DNA of 64,000 bases from Lysobacterales bacterium (GTDB lineage Bacteria; Pseudomonadota; Gammaproteobacteria; Xanthomonadales; Xanthomonadaceae), in NCBI GenBank assembly GCA_016718605.1, contig JADKCY010000002.1, positions 620,001 to 684,000 of the forward strand, given 5' to 3'. The position numbers and the translations under genes are program-made. Under the pieces are notes generated by a model. It did not search any database. It worked only from the letters and a program-made list of their open reading frames with translations, and was not told the DNA's origin. Of the stretch, positions 27,437 to 36,320 are shown in pieces. Positions within the stretch are counted from its first letter, which is position 1. The number at the start of each line of letters is the position of its first letter.

Positions 27437-28141
27437 ATGAGCCCAGCGATCTGCAATGACAAACCGGACGCCAGCGCATTGGCACAGCGACTCGCTTCCC
27501 TCCAACAGCGCATGACGATCACGGCGCCCGATCGTCGCGTCCAACTGCTGGCGGTCAGCAAACTGCAAAGTGCGCAAGCCATGCGCGACCTGCACACTCT
27601 GGGCCAGCGCGCCTTCGGCGAAAACTACGTGCAGGAAGCCGAATCCAAACGGCATGCGCTTGCCGACTGCAGCGACATCGAATGGCATCTGATCGGCCAT
27701 CTGCAATCCAACAAAGCCCAACAAGCAGCGGAACTGTTCGACTGGGTCCACAGCATTGATCGCCCCAAATTGATTACCGCGCTGGCGAAATACCGCGTCG
27801 GCAGACCACCATTGCAAGTGCTCATTCAGGTCAACATTGATGACGAAGACAGCAAGGCTGGATGCCAGCCTGACGAAGTGTGTGCGCTGGCCGAAGAGAT
27901 CGCCAGGCAGCCAACTTTGCGCTTACGCGGCTTGATGTCGATTCCCGCGCCGGTCGCGGACATGGAAGCAAGGCGAGCCAGTTTTGCGCGACTGCGTGAT
28001 TTGTTCGACGCATTGCGCAAGGACTTTCCCGCGTGCGACACGTTATCGATGGGCATGAGCGAGGACTTTGAACTTGCCATTGCCGAAGGCAGCACAATGG
28101 TGCGCGTTGGTTCCGCCTTGTTTGGCGCGCGTCCGACCTGA
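27437..28141 (+). CDS. PLP homeostasis protein (YggS/PROSC family)
   Basis: 234-residue alanine-racemase-fold protein that binds pyridoxal phosphate without known catalysis and buffers PLP levels. The PLP lysine lies in LLAVSKLQSAQAMRDL, followed by FGENYVQEA and WHLIGHLQSNK, then LSMGMSEDFELAIAEGSTMVRVG near the C-terminus. The start at 27437 gives family length; the frame upstream overlaps the divergent pilT start. It is followed after about 40 bases by proC, a common pairing. Confidence 0.94.
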   Translation: MSPAICNDKPDASALAQRLASLQQRMTITAPDRRVQLLAVSKLQSAQAMRDLHTLGQRAFGENYVQEAESKRHALADCSDIEWHLIGHLQSNKAQQAAELFDWVHSIDRPKLITALAKYRVGRPPLQVLIQVNIDDEDSKAGCQPDEVCALAEEIARQPTLRLRGLMSIPAPVADMEARRASFARLRDLFDALRKDFPACDTLSMGMSEDFELAIAEGSTMVRVGSALFGARPT

Positions 28142-28183
28142 CATCACCACCGACTTTGACGCGGCACAGCCTTGGAGCAGCGC

Positions 28184-29014
28184 ATGAGCAGCACCCCACT
28201 TCACCACGCCCGACTGATCTTCATCGGCGGCGGCAACATGGCTCGCAGCCTGATCGGCGGACTGCTCCAGCGCGGCCATCAGGCCACCGCCATCCATGTC
28301 GTCGAACCCAACGCACCGCTGCGCGAGGCATTGCAGAACGACTTCGGCGTCACGTGTCACGCTGACAATTCGAGCATCTACGACGACGCCGACTGCGTCC
28401 TGCTGGCAGTCAAACCGCAAGTCATGCGCACCGTCTGCGAAGGCCTGCGCGACAAAATCGGCAAGGCGATGTTGCTGTCGGTGGCAGCAGGTATCACCAC
28501 CAAGCAAATCAGCGAATGGTCGGGCACCGCCACCGTGATCCGCTGCATGCCCAACACCCCCGCACTGATCGGCGCCGGTGCCAGCGGCTTGTTCGCCGAT
28601 GCCAGCGTCAGTGATGAACAACGCGCGCTGGCATCGCACCTGCTGGAAGCCGTCGGCATCGCACGCTGGATCGACGACGAAGCGCGAATGGACATCGTCA
28701 CCGCGCTGTCCGGCAGCGGTCCCGCGTATGTGTTCTATCTGGTCGAAGCCATGAGCACCGCCGCAAGCCAACTCGGCCTCGATGCCGACACCGCACGCGA
28801 TCTCGCCATCCAGACCTGCCTTGGTGCCGCCCGCATGCTCAGCGAATCCGACGAACCCGCCGACGCACTGCGCCGCCGCGTCACCTCACCCGGCGGCACC
28901 ACCCAAGCCGCCATCGAATCCCTGCAAGCCAACCACTTCACGCAAATCATCGCTGACGCCATCAGCTCCGCCACCGAACGCGGCAAGACACTCTCGGCAA
29001 CGGCGGGCGGCTGA
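28184..29014 (+). CDS. proC: Pyrroline-5-carboxylate reductase
   Basis: 276 residues. Reduces pyrroline-5-carboxylate to proline with NAD(P)H. The Rossmann motif IFIGGGNMARSLIGGLL is at residues 11-27, VKPQ marks the NADP region, and the C-terminal signature VTSPGGTTQAAIESLQ is intact. TTGGAGC lies eight bases ahead of the ATG at 28184. Last gene of the yggS-proC pair. Confidence 0.97.
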   Translation: MSSTPLHHARLIFIGGGNMARSLIGGLLQRGHQATAIHVVEPNAPLREALQNDFGVTCHADNSSIYDDADCVLLAVKPQVMRTVCEGLRDKIGKAMLLSVAAGITTKQISEWSGTATVIRCMPNTPALIGAGASGLFADASVSDEQRALASHLLEAVGIARWIDDEARMDIVTALSGSGPAYVFYLVEAMSTAASQLGLDADTARDLAIQTCLGAARMLSESDEPADALRRRVTSPGGTTQAAIESLQANHFTQIIADAISSATERGKTLSATAGG

Positions 29015-29016
29015 AC

Positions 29017-29052
29017 AAAAAATCCCCCGCCAGTACGCGTCTGGCGGGGGAT
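29017..29052 (-). terminator. Strong hairpin terminator
   Basis: Perfect 12-bp stem (ATCCCCCGCCAG / CTGGCGGGGGAT) with a seven-base loop. The T-run is on the minus strand, so it ends transcription from the Rhs/immunity side; the hairpin also lies 8 bases after proC. A near-copy sits at 30632-30668. Confidence 0.85.
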
Positions 29053-29228
29053 ACAGGACACTCTCAGCACAACGGATCCGTAGCGGTTCGCGCATCGGAT
29101 CACGATGAAACCGTGCACTGGGCAAGGCACGGACAAATGTCGTCAATCTGCTTAACATCCAGTCTTACGAACCTCCGCTCTCCGCTTCCAAGCGGAGTGT
29201 GATACTCAGGATAGAGCACGTCGCGAAA

Positions 29229-29495
29229 TCACTTGAACTCAGGCGGAACATGGAGCAGTTGCGCAGTGAGATCCCACCCTTTTGGTTCAGCGTTCGGCTC
29301 TTCCCACTTCCCCCCTGCTGCGATCCACGCAGCCCTGAAGTTTCTGGCACCGATCTGCGACGAATCCTGATAGCCATGCTCGACTCCGCAGCAGGGACAG
29401 AATTCATAGAGCGGACTTTTTCCATCGGCACCCCACGGTGGATCCTCTGATCTGTAGCCACAAACGCGACACCGCAAGTCCTGATCACTGTACAT
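29229..29495 (-). CDS. Putative immunity protein, zinc-ribbon type
   Basis: 88 residues with two zinc knuckles, CRVCG and CPCCG, then DSSQIGARNFRAAWIAAGGKW. This matches a family of small proteins I have often seen directly downstream of polymorphic toxin tips (Rhs, CdiA), with the pattern CRVCG...CPCCGxExGYxD...W. ATG at 29495 overlaps the last 11 bases of the Rhs tip, so toxin and immunity are translationally coupled. Neutralisation of the Rhs C-terminal domain is inferred from position and family habit. Several ATG-like codons lie further upstream inside the toxin frame and are less likely. Confidence 0.7.
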   Translation of the reverse strand: MYSDQDLRCRVCGYRSEDPPWGADGKSPLYEFCPCCGVEHGYQDSSQIGARNFRAAWIAAGGKWEEPNAEPKGWDLTAQLLHVPPEFK

Positions 29496-30628
29496 TGAAG
29501 TAGTCCAAGTTTGTCGGATACCCGTGCTTTCCCGGGTCAGGTACATAGAACGTTCGTGGGGCTCCCGTCTTATCCATTACACCGAATGCATTTGTCACCG
29601 GGTCGAACCTCACGACGTCACCATTCACGCGGGTTTTAGAAAGCACTCCGGATGGAGGATTGTGCAGAAAGTCCTGGGCCATACGAACGTACTCGACCGC
29701 GTTCCTAGCCCCAAAGTCGGCCCCATGATCCTTGAAGTGCCTGAAGGCGTTCTCTGCAATGGAGCCCGATCTGGTCGAGGTCCACATGTTGCTCTTTGCC
29801 GCATCAACCACCGCCCCACCGACATTACCACCCATCTTGATGATCTTTGCAGCCGAATCCCCAACAACAGGTATCAGCCCGACCCCAGCAGCGGCTACGT
29901 TGCTGAATGTGGGATCTTGGATCGCTTCATAGATCCCCTTGATGTCACCGATGACTGGCGTGAAGTCGGCGACCGTGCTCCCACTTGATGCGGTTGCTCT
30001 CGCGATTGATTGGGCGCGATACGCGGCCGCTTCCTGCGCCTGAGGATTCCAGTAGCTCGTGGGAATTCGCGCAAACCGCCCATCCGGATCGATATTGGTA
30101 TACGGGTTGTTATTGGCATACCAGTACCGGTTAAAGTTGCCGCCGTTGCTGCCGCTTACGCCCACCGGGTCGGGGCTGATGAAGCGCATCGCCACCGGGT
30201 CATAGTAGCGTGCCTCCATGTAGGTCAGGCCGCTGATTGCGTCTTCCATGTGTCCCGCCAGCGCCGCACGGACTGTTTGCCGCCCAGCCGCACCGCGCCG
30301 TAGGGGCCGCGCACCGTTTCGTAGCTGATCACGCGGTTGGCGTCGGTCTTGGCGCGCACGCTGCCCTGGCGGTCGGTGAGCAGGTAGCGCATCTGGCTGC
30401 TGACCCCTTCGGTCTGCCCTACCAGTCGACTGCCCAGGTAGTAGTACTTGCGACGTTCGCCACCGGTCGATTCGTCGTACATCAACTGACCTGCGCGCGA
30501 GTACATCTGATAGCGCGTTTCACCCGCCTTGCTGCTGCGCACGCGATGCCCATGCGCGTCGTAGGCGTATTGCTCGGAGTCGTCCCATCGCCTCCCCGTC
30601 CGGACCGGCTCCCAGCACTCGGTGGCCA
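29485..30628 (-). pseudogene. Orphan Rhs C-terminal tip, truncated and frameshifted
   Basis: Remains of an Rhs/YD-repeat protein. The 5' part (30628 to ~30275) reads YAYDAHGHRV and MYSRAGQLMYDE, then RYLLTDRQGSVR, all YD-repeat/Rhs-core motifs. A one-base shift near 30265-30280 moves the frame to GHMEDAISGLTYMEARYYDP, the Rhs core signature, which is intact from 30249 to 29485. After PDGRF comes a variable pre-toxin stretch (DFTPVIGDIKGIYEAIQDPT) and a C-terminal domain with HFKDHGADFGARNAVEYV, NGDVVRFDPVTNAFGVMD and HGYPTNLDYFN. That pattern resembles RNase-type toxins of the BECR group, an inference. The N-terminal shell, and hence the delivery cage, is missing; the 5' end abuts the TonB terminator. 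Confidence 0.75.
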
Positions 30629-30631
30629 GGC

Positions 30632-30668
30632 AAAAAAATCCCCCGCCAGCACGTGTCCGGCGAGGGTT
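30632..30668 (-). terminator. Terminator of the TonB receptor gene
   Basis: Imperfect hairpin (TCCCCCGCCAG / CCGGCGAGGG) with a seven-T run on the minus strand, about 70 bases after the receptor stop codon. Nearly the same sequence as the hairpin at 29017-29052. Confidence 0.7.
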
Positions 30669-30739
30669 TCTTGGGAATCTTCCAGCAATGAATCTCGATG
30701 CAACTCACGCTGCGGAGTGGTCCGCAGCGTGGTTCTTGC

Positions 30740-33468
30740 TTAGAACTTGTAGGTTGCGCCAATCAGCACGGTGCGGCCGTATTCCACGAACTTGCGCGGG
30801 CGGTCGGGTTGACCGGGGTCGCGGAAGTACTCGCGGTATTCCTCGTTGGTGAGGTTGTTGACCTGCAGCAGCAGGGACAAACCTTCCAGCGCGCCTTTCT
30901 TGAACTCGTAACCGGTCTGCAGATCGATCACATCTTCGCCGCGAATGAACTGGGTTTCACGATCCGCGCCAAAGCCCTGGATCTCGCCACGGAAGGACGA
31001 GCGTGAGCGCTGGCTGACACGGAAAGCAAATCCGCCATTCTCGTAATAGGCGGTCAGATTGCTGACGTAGCGGAGAGGCCCGGCAGGGTTTGGGTGACCG
31101 GGCCATCCGGGCCACTCGGCGCAATCGAACTCTTGGTATCCGAATAGTTGGCGACAATGCCGAAGCCTTCCAACGGTTCCCAGAACATCGACAACGGAAC
31201 CGACGCCGCCAGTTCATAGCCGTTGATCGTGCCGCCCTCGCCATTCACTTGCTGACGGAACTCACCGATGGTCGAGGCCGGTTGATCAGTGAAGGCCGAC
31301 AGGTCGAACACGCTGAAGTCGAACTCGTAGTTCACCGCTTCATAAATGTACGACTTCAGGCTCTTGTGGAAGGCCGCTGCTGAGACGTAACCCTTGCCAT
31401 CGGCAAAGTAGTTTTCCCACGACACGTCGAAGCTGTTGGCTTCCCACGGACGCAGCCTTGGGTTGCCGCCTGAGCCAGACCAAGTGCGGACACCGTCGAC
31501 AGTCGCGATGCTGTAGTCCGCAAAGAATCGCATGTGATCCATGCGCGGGCGTGCAACTTGGCGGGCAATGCCCAAGCGCAAGGTCTGCGTATCGGTCAGT
31601 GACATCGCTAGGTTCAGGTTCGGCAGCACTTTGCCGTAGTCATCGCCGTCTTGCACCACGACGGGCGAACCACCATTGCCACCAATCACCGCCAAGCCGG
31701 TCGAGGTCTGTTCGACATCGATGTACTGCAGGCCGATGTTGCCGCGCACCGGGAAGGCACCGAAGTCGGTGTCGATGTTCAACTGCGCGAAGGCCTGAAT
31801 GATGTCTTCTTCCACCGTCCAGTTCTTCGCCGCACAGTCACGACACAGATTGGGGCGCAGGTTGTGGAAGGCCGCCACCACACCACGGGTATCATAGGTG
31901 ACGATACCCGTGTTGCTGAAGGCCACATCGGTGGGCGCAAGCAGGAACTCGGCCGGGATCAACTGGAAGTCACCGCCCGCCAGATCGAGGAAGAACTCGT
32001 CGGAGGAGCGGCTCTTCTCGCGGTTGGAATAGTTGATACCCGCTTCGAAGGACGAGAATGCGCCGTCCACGAAGCTACGCTCCACCGCCAAACGTGCCGA
32101 GCGCAACTCGTCGTCGATGTTCGGGTATTTGACGTAGCCGTCCTGACCCCAACCGCCCGGATCGTTCAGGCCAATCGCGGTCGGATCGGAGTAATCCAGC
32201 CCAAACTGGTAATAGGCCGGGCCGTTGTTCGGGTCCATCGTGAACTGCACGGTGTCGCCTGTTTGGGCGCCGGTGTAGACCTCGAGAATCTCCTGCTTGC
32301 GATCCGCACGCGACATGCTCACGTCGGCGGTGATACGCAGGTCTTCGTTGATCCAGAAGTCGTTGTTGAAGCCAATCGCGAACAGCTTGTCGTCAAACTC
32401 GGACAGGTCGGTACGCACCACCGGCTTGACGTTGTTCCAAGTGCCCCCCACCAGCACGCCATCAGCATTCACAACTGGATTCGTCAAATAGGCGTCGCCC
32501 GACCAGCCCAGGCCGAACTCCAGCCAGCGGGTCGCTTCCGAGCGCTCGAACTTGGAGTAGTAGACGTCCAGCTTGCCGGTATAGGTGTCATTCGGTGCGA
32601 ATTCCAGCACAGCCATTAGACCGTCACGCACGTTCTCCGACGAACCCGACTTGATCTTGTTGCCGCCCAGCACCAGCACGTCCGGCTGACCATCGACGGT
32701 GGCGGTCGGGAATCCCCAAGCCTCCCACTCTTTGAACTGGCCAGGCGAATCCAGGCGTGCATAGCCAATTGCCAGACCGATGGTGTCGTCGGCAAAGGTG
32801 TCAATGAAGGACGCCGAGAAGCGCGAACCCATATCGCTGTAGCCATCATTCAACTCGCCCAGCGAGTTCTGCTCGCCACGCACGTTGAAAGACACCTTGG
32901 GGCCGCTGTACGACAGCGGGCTGACGGTCTGCAGATCGACGGTGCCGGAGATGCCCTGCGCCGGCAGCTTGGCATCGGGGGTTTTGTACACGATCACGCC
33001 GCTCAACAACTCGGAGGGGTACTGATCGAACTCGACGCCACGGTTGTCACCGGCGCTGACCTGCTCGCGACCATTCAACAGCGTGGTGGAAAAATCGCCA
33101 GCGAGACCGCGAATATTGATGGTGGAGGAGCGACCGGCAACACGTTGCGCGGTCAGGCCGGGCAGGCGCGACAGCGAATCCGCGATCGAAATGTCAGGCA
33201 ATTTGCCGATGTCTTCGGCAGAAACCGCTTCGACGATGGAGGTCGAATCCTGCTTGATGGCGATGGCTTTCTGGATACTGCTCGCATAGCCCGTGACCTC
33301 ATAGGTGTCGAGCTGTGTTGCTTTTTCGGCTTCCTTCTCGCGGAGCGATTTCTCTTCCGCTTTGGCTTCCTCGGTTGCGGCTTGATCCTGTGCCTGCACC
33401 GGCAGGGTCGCCGCCAGAATGGCCGACGCCAAAGCCGCGCTCAGCAGATTGCGCTTGCTGTTCAACAT
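30740..33468 (-). pseudogene. TonB-dependent receptor, single-base frameshift
   Basis: Outer-membrane receptor of about 909 residues if one base is restored. Signal peptide at 1-~26, then the plug domain (GKLPDISIADSLSRLPGLTAQRV, GLAGDFSTTLLNGREQ) and a 22-strand barrel ending LIGATYKF with the C-terminal Phe. At about 31071-31075 one C is lacking: the frame changes from LPGLSATSAI-stop to RYVSNLTAYYENGGF, which is the expected continuation. It is divergent from the secreted amylase, and the plug/barrel style fits the Xanthomonas/Caulobacter maltodextrin receptors, so maltodextrin import is inferred. Whether the shift is real or a sequencing error cannot be told. Confidence 0.8.
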
Positions 33469-33660
33469 GTTCTCCCTCCACATTTCTGGTAATCAGCGGC
33501 GGCCGTGCACGCTGTACCGCGTGTTTGAACGACCTGGAACGCGGGCGGCTCGCCGTCCTGCCACGCGTGGCGGCATGGTAAGCCTCGGTTCATGGAGTCG
33601 GTTCGACCTGCATACGTATTCATGCAATCGGCATGTGAAAGTGCCCCAATGACGCGGCGT

Positions 33661-33683
33661 TTTGCATGAAATTGTCATGCAAA
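33661..33683. promoter_or_regulatory. Perfect palindrome, likely operator
   Basis: TTTGCATGA - AATTG - TCATGCAAA: a perfect 9-bp inverted repeat with a five-base spacer, between the divergent receptor and amylase genes. A weaker version (CATGC-AATCG-GCATG) lies at 33621-33635, centred about 44 bases away. Such spacing suggests binding by a dimeric regulator controlling both genes; in Xanthomonas maltodextrin genes are controlled by a LacI-type MalR, but no regulator gene is in view. Confidence 0.6.
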
Positions 33684-33710
33684 GCCGTTTCTTCACCGGA
33701 GCAACCGCGT

Positions 33711-36314
33711 ATGCCATCTCCCCGTCCTGCCGGCACGCTGCGGAATCTCTCTGGGTGCGCATTGCTGGCATCGTTGCTGCCCGCGATTTGCAGCGCGCAG
33801 GCACACGTCAGCCGTCTGGAAACGCCCGACTGGAGCGAGCAGATCATCTACTTCGCCATGATCGACCGCTTTGCCGATGGCGATCCCGGCAACAACGATC
33901 AGGGCGCGGGCGAGTTCAATCCGCAGGACGGCGCGCGCTACAGCGGCGGTGATCTTGCCGGACTGAGCAACCGGCTCGACTACCTGCGCGCACTGGGGGC
34001 CACGGCGCTGTGGATCACCCCGCCGGTGAGTCATCAATGGTGGGACCCGCAGGTCAACTACGGCGGCTATCACGGGTACTGGGGCAGCGATTTTTCGACG
34101 GTCGATCCGCATTTCGGCGATCTGGATGACTACCGGACCCTGGCGAACGGTCTGCATCAGCGTGGCATGTATCTGATCCAGGACATCGTGGTGAACCATG
34201 TCGGCAACTGGTTCAGCTATCCCGATGGCCGCTTGCCCGGCGACCCCGCCCAAGGCGTGACGCTGAAGCCCGACAAGCCACTGCAGACACTCTGGCAGCG
34301 CAATGACCCACGCTTGGCGGGGGATCGCGAGGCAGCCATCTACCATTGGACACCGCGCATCCAGGACTTTCGCGATCGCCAGCAGGAACTGAACTGGCAA
34401 CTCGCCGAACTCGATGATCTGAACACCGAAAACCCCACCGTGCGCGCCGAGCTCCGGCGCAATTACGCGCACTGGATTCGCGAGGTTGGCGTTGACGCGT
34501 ATCGCGTCGATACCGCGTTCTACGTGCCGCCGGCGTTTTTTCGCGACTTCCGCCTGTCGGAAGACCCCGATGCCCCCGGCATCACGCCGCTTGCCGAGTC
34601 GCTGGGGCAAGTGGATTTTTTCGCCTTTGGCGAAGGCTTCGGCATTGACGCGCCCTTCGAGGACACGGCGACACGCAAGATCGCCAGCTATCTCGGCAAG
34701 GAAGCCGCCACTTCCCCGTTGCCGTCGATGATCAATTTCCCTCTGTACGGCAGCCTGTTGGATGTCTTCGCACGCGGTCAGCCAGCGGCGGTCATGCAGC
34801 ACCGTATCGCCTCGATGCTGCAGCACTTTCCCGATCCACATCGCATGCCAACCTTCATTGACAACCACGACGTCGACCGCTGGCTGGCGAATGGCAACGA
34901 AGCGGGCATGAAGCAGGCCCTGCTGGCCTTGATGACGCTGCCGGGCATTCCGACGATCTACTACGGTACCGAGCAAGGCTTTCGCCAACCACGCGCAGCC
35001 ATGTTCGCCGCTGGCTACCAGTCGCAGGGGCGCGATCACTTCGACACGAACAGCCCGATGTTTACCTTCTTGCGTGAGGTCATTGCCTTGCGCAAGCAAC
35101 ACCGCACGCTGTCGCAGGGTCGGCCGGAAGTCGTGCTTGCCAATGCGCAGGGACCGGGCGTACTGGCGTGGCGCGTGCAGCACGGTGACGCGCAAATGCT
35201 GGTGCTGTTCAACACGGCGGAGCACCCGATCCTCACGCCGCCATTGCCGTTGGGTACACACGCCTTACGACTGCGTGGCGTATTTGGACTGCAGGGTCAA
35301 CCGAAGGATCAGTCGGTCGCGGCGGGCCAAGCGCTGGCGCTGAGTCTGGCCGCCCGCGATGCTCAGGTCTTCGTGATTGAGCCCGGTCACAAGATCGTGT
35401 CGACAACGGCTGATGCCGCGCCCACGACAAACATCGACGCACTTGCCTCCACGCTGCCCGCGCAACGACATCGCGTCAGCGGCGATGCCATGCCCGGCAG
35501 CGCTTGGCAGGTGCTGCTGGATGGTCGCTTGGATCAGGCGCGCGAAATTCGTGCCAACACCGCAGGCCGCTGGCAAACCGATATCGATTTGCGCGGCTTC
35601 ATCGATCCCGAGACCGAACATCACCTGCAACTGTGGCAAGCCGACAGCCAGACCTTGGGTGCCGCGCGGACGTTTCGCGTCGACGCGGACTGGAAGCCTG
35701 CGGGACGCAGCATCGACCCGCCAAAGGATGATCACGGTCCGCATGCTCGGACCGTCTATCCGCTCGATCCGGCCTGGCGCAAACAGCGGCCTGCCGACCT
35801 ACGCGAGATCGCGCTGGCAACCAGCGGGAATGCGCTGCAAATCGACATCACACTCGCCTCGCATGTGCACGACTGGCAGGCGCCGATGGGCTTCGATCAC
35901 CTCGCCCTGACCGTCTTCATCGAACTACCCGAGCGCGACGGCGGACAGCGCGTGATGCCGCTGCAGCAGGGCGAGTTGCCGGACAGCATGCGCTGGCATT
36001 ACCGGCTGCGCCTGCATGGCTGGTCGAACGTGCTGTTCGCAGCCGAGGGTGCGGACAGTGCGCATGAAGGCCGCCTAATCACGCCCGGCGCGCGACTACA
36101 GGTGGATGCCAGCCAAGCGCGCTGGCGCATCGAAATTCCCGGCGCCGCGATCGGCAATCCGGATACCCTGCGCGGCGCCAAGGTATGGATCAACACGTGG
36201 GACTATGACGGTGGCTATCGCCCGCTGCGCGACGCGGCAGGCGGCGCGCACTTCGGCGGCCACCCGCAGGACGCCAAATGGATGGATGCCAGCGCGGTGA
36301 TCACGCTGCTCTGA
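33711..36314 (+). CDS. Secreted GH13 alpha-amylase with C-terminal glucodextranase-like domain
   Basis: About 867 residues. Signal peptide (hydrophobic GCALLASLLPAICSAQA). GH13 barrel: region I DIVVNH, region II GVDAYRVDTAF (nucleophile Asp ~266), region III FFAFGEGFG (Glu ~308), region IV FIDNHDVDRW (Asp ~387). After the barrel comes a small beta domain, then a C-terminal segment from ~680 (VYPLDPAWRK...VWINTWDYDGGYRPLR) that looks like the Glucodextran_C beta-sandwich, likely for carbohydrate or surface binding. ATG 33711 has GGAG nine bases ahead and lies after the palindromic operator; the earlier ATG at 33666 falls inside the operator. Works with the divergent TonB receptor in starch or maltodextrin use (inference). 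Confidence 0.9.
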   Translation: MPSPRPAGTLRNLSGCALLASLLPAICSAQAHVSRLETPDWSEQIIYFAMIDRFADGDPGNNDQGAGEFNPQDGARYSGGDLAGLSNRLDYLRALGATALWITPPVSHQWWDPQVNYGGYHGYWGSDFSTVDPHFGDLDDYRTLANGLHQRGMYLIQDIVVNHVGNWFSYPDGRLPGDPAQGVTLKPDKPLQTLWQRNDPRLAGDREAAIYHWTPRIQDFRDRQQELNWQLAELDDLNTENPTVRAELRRNYAHWIREVGVDAYRVDTAFYVPPAFFRDFRLSEDPDAPGITPLAESLGQVDFFAFGEGFGIDAPFEDTATRKIASYLGKEAATSPLPSMINFPLYGSLLDVFARGQPAAVMQHRIASMLQHFPDPHRMPTFIDNHDVDRWLANGNEAGMKQALLALMTLPGIPTIYYGTEQGFRQPRAAMFAAGYQSQGRDHFDTNSPMFTFLREVIALRKQHRTLSQGRPEVVLANAQGPGVLAWRVQHGDAQMLVLFNTAEHPILTPPLPLGTHALRLRGVFGLQGQPKDQSVAAGQALALSLAARDAQVFVIEPGHKIVSTTADAAPTTNIDALASTLPAQRHRVSGDAMPGSAWQVLLDGRLDQAREIRANTAGRWQTDIDLRGFIDPETEHHLQLWQADSQTLGAARTFRVDADWKPAGRSIDPPKDDHGPHARTVYPLDPAWRKQRPADLREIALATSGNALQIDITLASHVHDWQAPMGFDHLALTVFIELPERDGGQRVMPLQQGELPDSMRWHYRLRLHGWSNVLFAAEGADSAHEGRLITPGARLQVDASQARWRIEIPGAAIGNPDTLRGAKVWINTWDYDGGYRPLRDAAGGAHFGGHPQDAKWMDASAVITLL

Positions 36315-36320
36315 GTCCGA

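Noticed and set aside
33693..35261. 522-codon minus-strand frame inside the amylase gene
   Set aside because: The plus-strand frame has a full GH13 catalytic set; the antisense frame shows no family motif.
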